Shown here: piece by piece, positions 12,038 through 15,132 of the stretch
How positions within the stretch are numbered: position 1 is the stretch's first letter
How the letters are laid out: the number at the start of each line of letters is the position of its first letter
From: Sphingobacteriales bacterium
GTDB lineage: Bacteria; Bacteroidota; Bacteroidia; Chitinophagales; Chitinophagaceae
Length of the DNA stretch: 15,132 nucleotides
NCBI GenBank assembly: GCA_023251215.1
Contig: JAHEZF010000014.1
Location: forward strand, 1 to 15,132
Reading direction: 5' to 3'
Made by a program: the position numbers and the translations under genes
Notes under the pieces: generated by a model
Seen by the model: only the letters and a program-made list of their open reading frames with translations
Database searches by the model: none
Told to the model about the DNA's origin: nothing

Positions 12038-13207
12038 ATGCCTGAACCGCTTCATCATATTGCTCATTTCGACCTCGATTCCTTTTTTGTTTCTGTGGAA
12101 ATAAGAAACAATCCCTCATTAAAAGGAAAGCCCGTACTGGTGGGCGGTTATGAAAGAGGCGTGGTGGCAGCCTGCAGCTATGAAGCAAGAAAGTTTGGCA
12201 TTCATTCCGCCATGCCTATGAAAAAAGCCATGCAGCTATGCCCGCAGGCTATAGTTACCAGTGCCAGCCGCGACCAGTACAGCAAATATTCAAGATGGGT
12301 AACAGAAATCATTGCTTCAAAAGTCCCGCTATTTGAAAAAGCCAGTATTGATGAATTTTATATTGACCTGACTGGCATGGATAAATTTTTTGGCGCCAGT
12401 AAATACGCAAAAGAATTACGTCAGCTTATTATTGATGAAACGGGATTACCAATCTCCTGCGGATTGGCGTCTGCAAGATTCATCAGTAAAATGGCCACCA
12501 ACGAAGCAAAGCCAAATGGATTTTTAGAAATTCCTCATGGAAAAGAAATAGAATTCCTCTGGCCGCTGGGCATTGAAAAAATAAATGGCGTAGGAAAACA
12601 AACGGAGCAGCAACTGAAAAATTATGGCATTTATACCATTGAAGATATTGCTAAAACTCCTTTGGAGCTGCTTGAGAGATATGTTGGTAAATGGGGCGAA
12701 TCATTATGGCGTAAATCGCAGGGCATTGGCAGCACAGAAATAGTAACAGACTGGGAGCAAAAAAGTATGAGCCATGAGAATACTTTTGACGCTGATTATA
12801 CTGACATTAAATTTCTGCACAGTGAATTAGTTCGCTTAACGGAGAAAACAGCTTACTCCTTACGTGAAGATGAAAAGATGGCCGGTTGTGTTACAGTAAA
12901 AATTCGTTATTCTGATTTTGAAACAACATCCCGGCAAGAGACAGTTAACTACACGGCCCTGGATGATGTGCTGATGGCAAAAGTGAAAGACCTGTTCAAT
13001 AAAAGCTATCAGAAAGGAAGACCTGTTCGTTTACTTGGTGTACGCTTCAGTCAATTAATACCTATTACGCTTCAAATGAGTTTGTTTGAAAACAGCGCTG
13101 AAAAACTGAACCTGTATAAAGCTGTAGATGATATTAAAGAAAGGTTTGGGAGTAAATCGGTAACGAAAGCGGTTGTAATAAAGAATAAACCCGAATCAGA
13201 TGAATAA
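12038..13207 (+). CDS. dinB: DNA polymerase IV (Y-family)
   Basis: Error-prone translesion polymerase. The 389 aa include HFDLDSFFVSVE (10-21) with metal ligand Asp12, ACSYEARKFGIHSAMP (45-60) for nucleotide binding, and SIDEFYIDLTG (103-113) with Asp105 and Glu106, so the catalytic triad is complete. The thumb carries the helix-hairpin-helix INGVGKQTEQQL (182-193). The little finger is ~240-345. QMSLF (346-350) fits the QxxLF beta-clamp-binding motif, although it is followed by ~39 more residues rather than lying at the extreme end; this is common in Bacteroidota homologues. It begins 14 bp after rimM and ends 41 bp before the M20 gene. Confidence 0.96.
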   Translation: MPEPLHHIAHFDLDSFFVSVEIRNNPSLKGKPVLVGGYERGVVAACSYEARKFGIHSAMPMKKAMQLCPQAIVTSASRDQYSKYSRWVTEIIASKVPLFEKASIDEFYIDLTGMDKFFGASKYAKELRQLIIDETGLPISCGLASARFISKMATNEAKPNGFLEIPHGKEIEFLWPLGIEKINGVGKQTEQQLKNYGIYTIEDIAKTPLELLERYVGKWGESLWRKSQGIGSTEIVTDWEQKSMSHENTFDADYTDIKFLHSELVRLTEKTAYSLREDEKMAGCVTVKIRYSDFETTSRQETVNYTALDDVLMAKVKDLFNKSYQKGRPVRLLGVRFSQLIPITLQMSLFENSAEKLNLYKAVDDIKERFGSKSVTKAVVIKNKPESDE

Positions 13208-13219
13208 GCCCATCCTCCT

Positions 13220-13227
13220 TATCTTCG
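13220..13227 (+). promoter_or_regulatory. Near-consensus -7 box TATCTTCG before the M20 gene
   Basis: One mismatch from TAnnTTTG (C for T at position 7), 21 nt before ATG 13249, in the 41-bp gap after dinB. Weak support for a separate promoter; readthrough from dinB is equally likely. Confidence 0.3.
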
Positions 13228-13248
13228 CATGCCCAAAAGTCAATCTAT

Positions 13249-14616
13249 ATGCCAAATGTTTGGAAAGAATACCAGGAAAAAAATAAAGACCGTTTTCTGA
13301 ATGAAATGCTTGATTTACTCCGTATCCCATCTGTAAGTGCCAAGAGTGAACACAAAGCCGATATGCTGAAATGTGCTGAACTGGTAAAGCAGCGAATGTT
13401 AGAGTCCGGCTGCGATAAAGCGGAAGTAATGCCAACCGATGGTCATCCTGTTGTGTATGGAGAAAAAATAATTGATCCATCAAAACCAACCGTGCTTGTT
13501 TATGGCCATTATGATGTGCAGCCACCCGAACCGCTGGAACTCTGGCATAGTGGTCCCTTTGATCCCGTGATCAAAAACGGAAAAGTTTATGCAAGAGGTT
13601 CTGCAGATGATAAAGGACAATTTTACATGCATGTAAAAGCATTGGAAATATTGACAAAGACCAACAGCATGACCACTAATATTAAATTCCTGATTGAAGG
13701 GGAAGAAGAAGTAGGCTCTCCGAATTTGGGAAAATTTGTTGCTGCCAATAAGAATTTGCTGAAAGCAGATGTGATATTAATAAGTGACAGTTCGATGCTG
13801 AGTATGGAAAATCCCTCTCTGGATACAGGTGTTCGCGGATTAAGTTATATAGAAGTGGAAGTAACAGGCCCCAACCGGGACTTACATAGCGGCACATTTG
13901 GTGGCGCTGTGGCCAACCCGGTTATTGTTTTGGCAAAGATGATTTCAAGTTGTCTTGATGAAAACAATCATATTACTATTCCCGGTTTCTATGATGACGT
14001 TGTAGTGCCCAGTACAGAAGAAAGAGCTTTGATAAATAAAGCTCCTTACAATGAAAAAGAATACAAAGATGATCTGGGCGTAAAAGAACTATGGGGTGAG
14101 AAAGGATATACCACTTACGAAAAAACCGGTATGCGGCCAACCATTGAAGTAAATGGTATCTGGGGCGGCTACCAGGGTGAAGGCGCTAAAACAGTTTTGC
14201 CGTCAAAAGCAACCGCTAAAATATCTGCCCGGTTAGTTCCCAATCAGTCATCCCATAAAATGACTAAGAAATTATTGAATTATTTTAAATCTATTGCTCC
14301 GCCGTCTGTAACTGTAAAGGCTTTTGAACATCATGGTGGCGAACCTTACATGACGCCCATTGACAGTAAAGGATATAAAGCGGCAGCTAAAGCCGTAGAA
14401 ACAACTTTTGGCAAAATTCCAATACCTGTTCGGGGAGGCGGCAGTATTCCTATCTGTTCTATTTTGGAAAAAGAGTTGGGAATAAAAATCATCTTTATGG
14501 GATTTGGTTTAGATAACGACAACCTGCATAGCCCGAATGAAAAATACAATATTGAAAATTATTACAAAGGCATTGAGACCATTCCTTATTTCCATAAGTT
14601 TTTTGCTGCCCCCTGA
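13249..14616 (+). CDS. M20 family metallo-dipeptidase (CNDP2-like)
   Basis: A 455-aa di-zinc peptidase of the M20 family that should cleave dipeptides or acyl-amino acids, probably in the cytoplasm as no signal peptide is present. Active-site blocks are all present: GHYDVQPPEP (86-95) with His87 and Asp89, GSADDKGQ (117-124) with the bridging Asp, IEGEEEVGS (149-157) with the catalytic Glu pair, and ISDSS (178-182) with Asp180. NLHSPNE (425-431) holds the last ligand, His427. The inserted dimerisation domain (~197-355) includes DLHSGTFGGAVANP (211-224), whose His reaches the partner's active site in this family. Exact substrate is unknown. The stop codon lies inside a palindromic repeat, so the last residues (AAP) may partly be repeat-derived. 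Confidence 0.94.
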   Translation: MPNVWKEYQEKNKDRFLNEMLDLLRIPSVSAKSEHKADMLKCAELVKQRMLESGCDKAEVMPTDGHPVVYGEKIIDPSKPTVLVYGHYDVQPPEPLELWHSGPFDPVIKNGKVYARGSADDKGQFYMHVKALEILTKTNSMTTNIKFLIEGEEEVGSPNLGKFVAANKNLLKADVILISDSSMLSMENPSLDTGVRGLSYIEVEVTGPNRDLHSGTFGGAVANPVIVLAKMISSCLDENNHITIPGFYDDVVVPSTEERALINKAPYNEKEYKDDLGVKELWGEKGYTTYEKTGMRPTIEVNGIWGGYQGEGAKTVLPSKATAKISARLVPNQSSHKMTKKLLNYFKSIAPPSVTVKAFEHHGGEPYMTPIDSKGYKAAAKAVETTFGKIPIPVRGGGSIPICSILEKELGIKIIFMGFGLDNDNLHSPNEKYNIENYYKGIETIPYFHKFFAAP

Positions 14617-14665
14617 TCCCGATAGTTATCGGGACCCCGGTGGGGGACTTTAGAACCCGATAGCA
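14608..14665. repeat. REP-like palindromic element, copy 2
   Basis: TCCCGATAGTTATCGGGA (14617-14634) is a perfect palindrome apart from its 2-nt centre. It is flanked by CCCC (14635-14638) and GGGG (14642-14645), and by an outer CCCCC (14609-14613) that can pair with GGGGG (14642-14646). A partial third CCCGATAG lies at 14656-14665. The M20 stop codon (14614-14616) is within the unit. CCCGATAGnTATCGGG palindromes are, from memory, frequent between genes in Bacteroidota. Confidence 0.75.
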
Positions 14666-14670
14666 CAAAG

Positions 14671-14697
14671 CCTCATTCAATCTAAGTGAGGTTTTTT
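14671..14697 (+). terminator. Rho-independent terminator after the M20 gene
   Basis: CCTCA (14671-14675) pairs with TGAGG (14687-14691), extendable by one wobble and one AU pair. Six T follow immediately (14692-14697). It lies 54 bp after the M20 stop and just before hslR. Confidence 0.7.
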
Positions 14698-14704
14698 ATT
14701 TTTG
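14697..14704 (+). promoter_or_regulatory. -7 promoter box TATTTTTG for the Hsp15-like gene
   Basis: Exact TAnnTTTG match whose first base is the last T of the preceding terminator, ending 5 nt before ATG 14710. No -33 TTTG is seen at the expected distance. The mRNA would be almost leaderless. Confidence 0.45.
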
Positions 14705-14709
14705 AACTA

Positions 14710-15096
14710 ATGCCAGCAACTGAAAAACTTCGCCTTGACAAATATCTCTGGGCCATCCGGCTTTTTAAAACAAGAACATTGGCTGCCGCAGCCTGTGATA
14801 ACGGTAAAGTAAAATTTAACGGCTCAGCAGCTAAAGCAGCAAAGCATATTAAAATTGGAGACGAATACGAAGTGAAAACAGAAGCCAAACGCTGGCGCAT
14901 CAAAGTAACCGGGCTATTACACAGCAGGGTGAAATATGAAGAGGCGATAAAATATTATGTTGACATCACTCCTGCCGAAGAAATACAAAGGCTGCAATAC
15001 CAGGCGGAAGCATTTTATACCGGAAAAAGAAAAAGTAAAATAGGACGACCTACCAAAAAGCAACGCAGAGATCTTGGCGATTTTTTAGAAGATTAA
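14710..15096 (+). CDS. hslR: S4-domain protein, Hsp15/HslR family
   Basis: A 128-aa protein with an N-terminal S4 RNA-binding domain (about 7-65: KLRLDKYLWAIRLFKTRTLA, then ACDNGKVKFNGSAAKAAKHIKIGDEYEV) and a basic tail (KRKSKIGRPTKKQRRD). Hsp15 binds the 50S subunit carrying a stranded peptidyl-tRNA and helps to recycle it; the E. coli protein is 133 aa and heat induced. The RPTKKQRRDLGDF ending is typical of the family. ATG 14710 is chosen because the frame upstream runs through the terminator stem and T-run. The gene sits alone behind that terminator. An unassigned S4 protein is the alternative to a true Hsp15. Confidence 0.87.
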   Translation: MPATEKLRLDKYLWAIRLFKTRTLAAAACDNGKVKFNGSAAKAAKHIKIGDEYEVKTEAKRWRIKVTGLLHSRVKYEEAIKYYVDITPAEEIQRLQYQAEAFYTGKRKSKIGRPTKKQRRDLGDFLED

Positions 15097-15132
15097 TAAA
15101 GCAGGTTCTTCAGTTTTTCAATATTTGAAATG
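15093..15132 (-). CDS. Possible 3' end of a convergent gene
   Basis: On the minus strand the last 40 bases read ISNIEKLKNLLY and then TAA (15095-15093), open to the window edge. The stop shares TTAA with the hslR stop, exactly as seen at 7721-7724. Thirteen codons are too few to identify a product, and the frame could be open by chance. Confidence 0.3.
   Translation of the reverse strand, partial: ISNIEKLKNLLY

Noticed and set aside
14686-14709. GTG start of the Hsp15-like protein at 14686.
   Set aside because: It falls in the terminator stem and would encode a run of Phe from the T-tract.

Overview
The window looks like a piece of a Bacteroidota chromosome, most likely family Chitinophagaceae. 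This is inferred from the short RpoD (about 290 aa, beginning with the [15 protein letters not shown] block), the recurring TAnnTTTG -7 promoter boxes, the near absence of Shine-Dalgarno sequences, the START-like small protein and the long S16 protein. Base composition is moderately AT-rich throughout. I see no prophage, transposase, CRISPR array, tRNA or rRNA.

Layout. 2-475: the 3' end of a peptidase M19-like gene. 493-1536: rlmN, followed by a decayed second copy of its own 3' end (1547-1626). 1796-2413: a secreted Spy/CpxP-like protein with an internal duplication, behind an ECF-type promoter candidate. 2534-4211: two pseudouridine synthases in tandem (RluB-like, then RluA-like). 7071 down to 4214 (minus strand): an LptF/LptG permease, a cation diffusion facilitator and an OsmC-like protein, probably one transcript. 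7110-7724: a protein I do not recognise, divergent from lptF/G. 8098 down to 7721: a START-like protein. 8410-9285: rpoD. 9376-12023: ffh, rpsP and rimM. 12038-13207: dinB. 13249-14616: an M20 dipeptidase. 14710-15096: an Hsp15-like S4 protein. The last 40 bases may hold the tail of a convergent gene.

Much of the content concerns making ribosomes and proteins: 23S rRNA/tRNA methylation (rlmN), rRNA pseudouridylation, ribosomal protein S16 and its assembly factor RimM, SRP targeting (ffh), ribosome rescue (hslR) and the main sigma factor. The rest is envelope (LptF/G, Spy-like), metal and redox handling (CDF, OsmC), DNA damage (dinB) and peptide turnover (M20, M19).

The gene content is ordinary and I found no new multi-gene system. 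The interesting material is in the small-scale structure. It includes a duplicated, codon-diverged rlmN tail; at least four short repeat families, some inside or at the ends of coding sequences; facing promoters in a perfect inverted repeat; very short or absent 5' leaders on several genes; and strong hairpins between a promoter box and the gene at ffh and possibly rimM.
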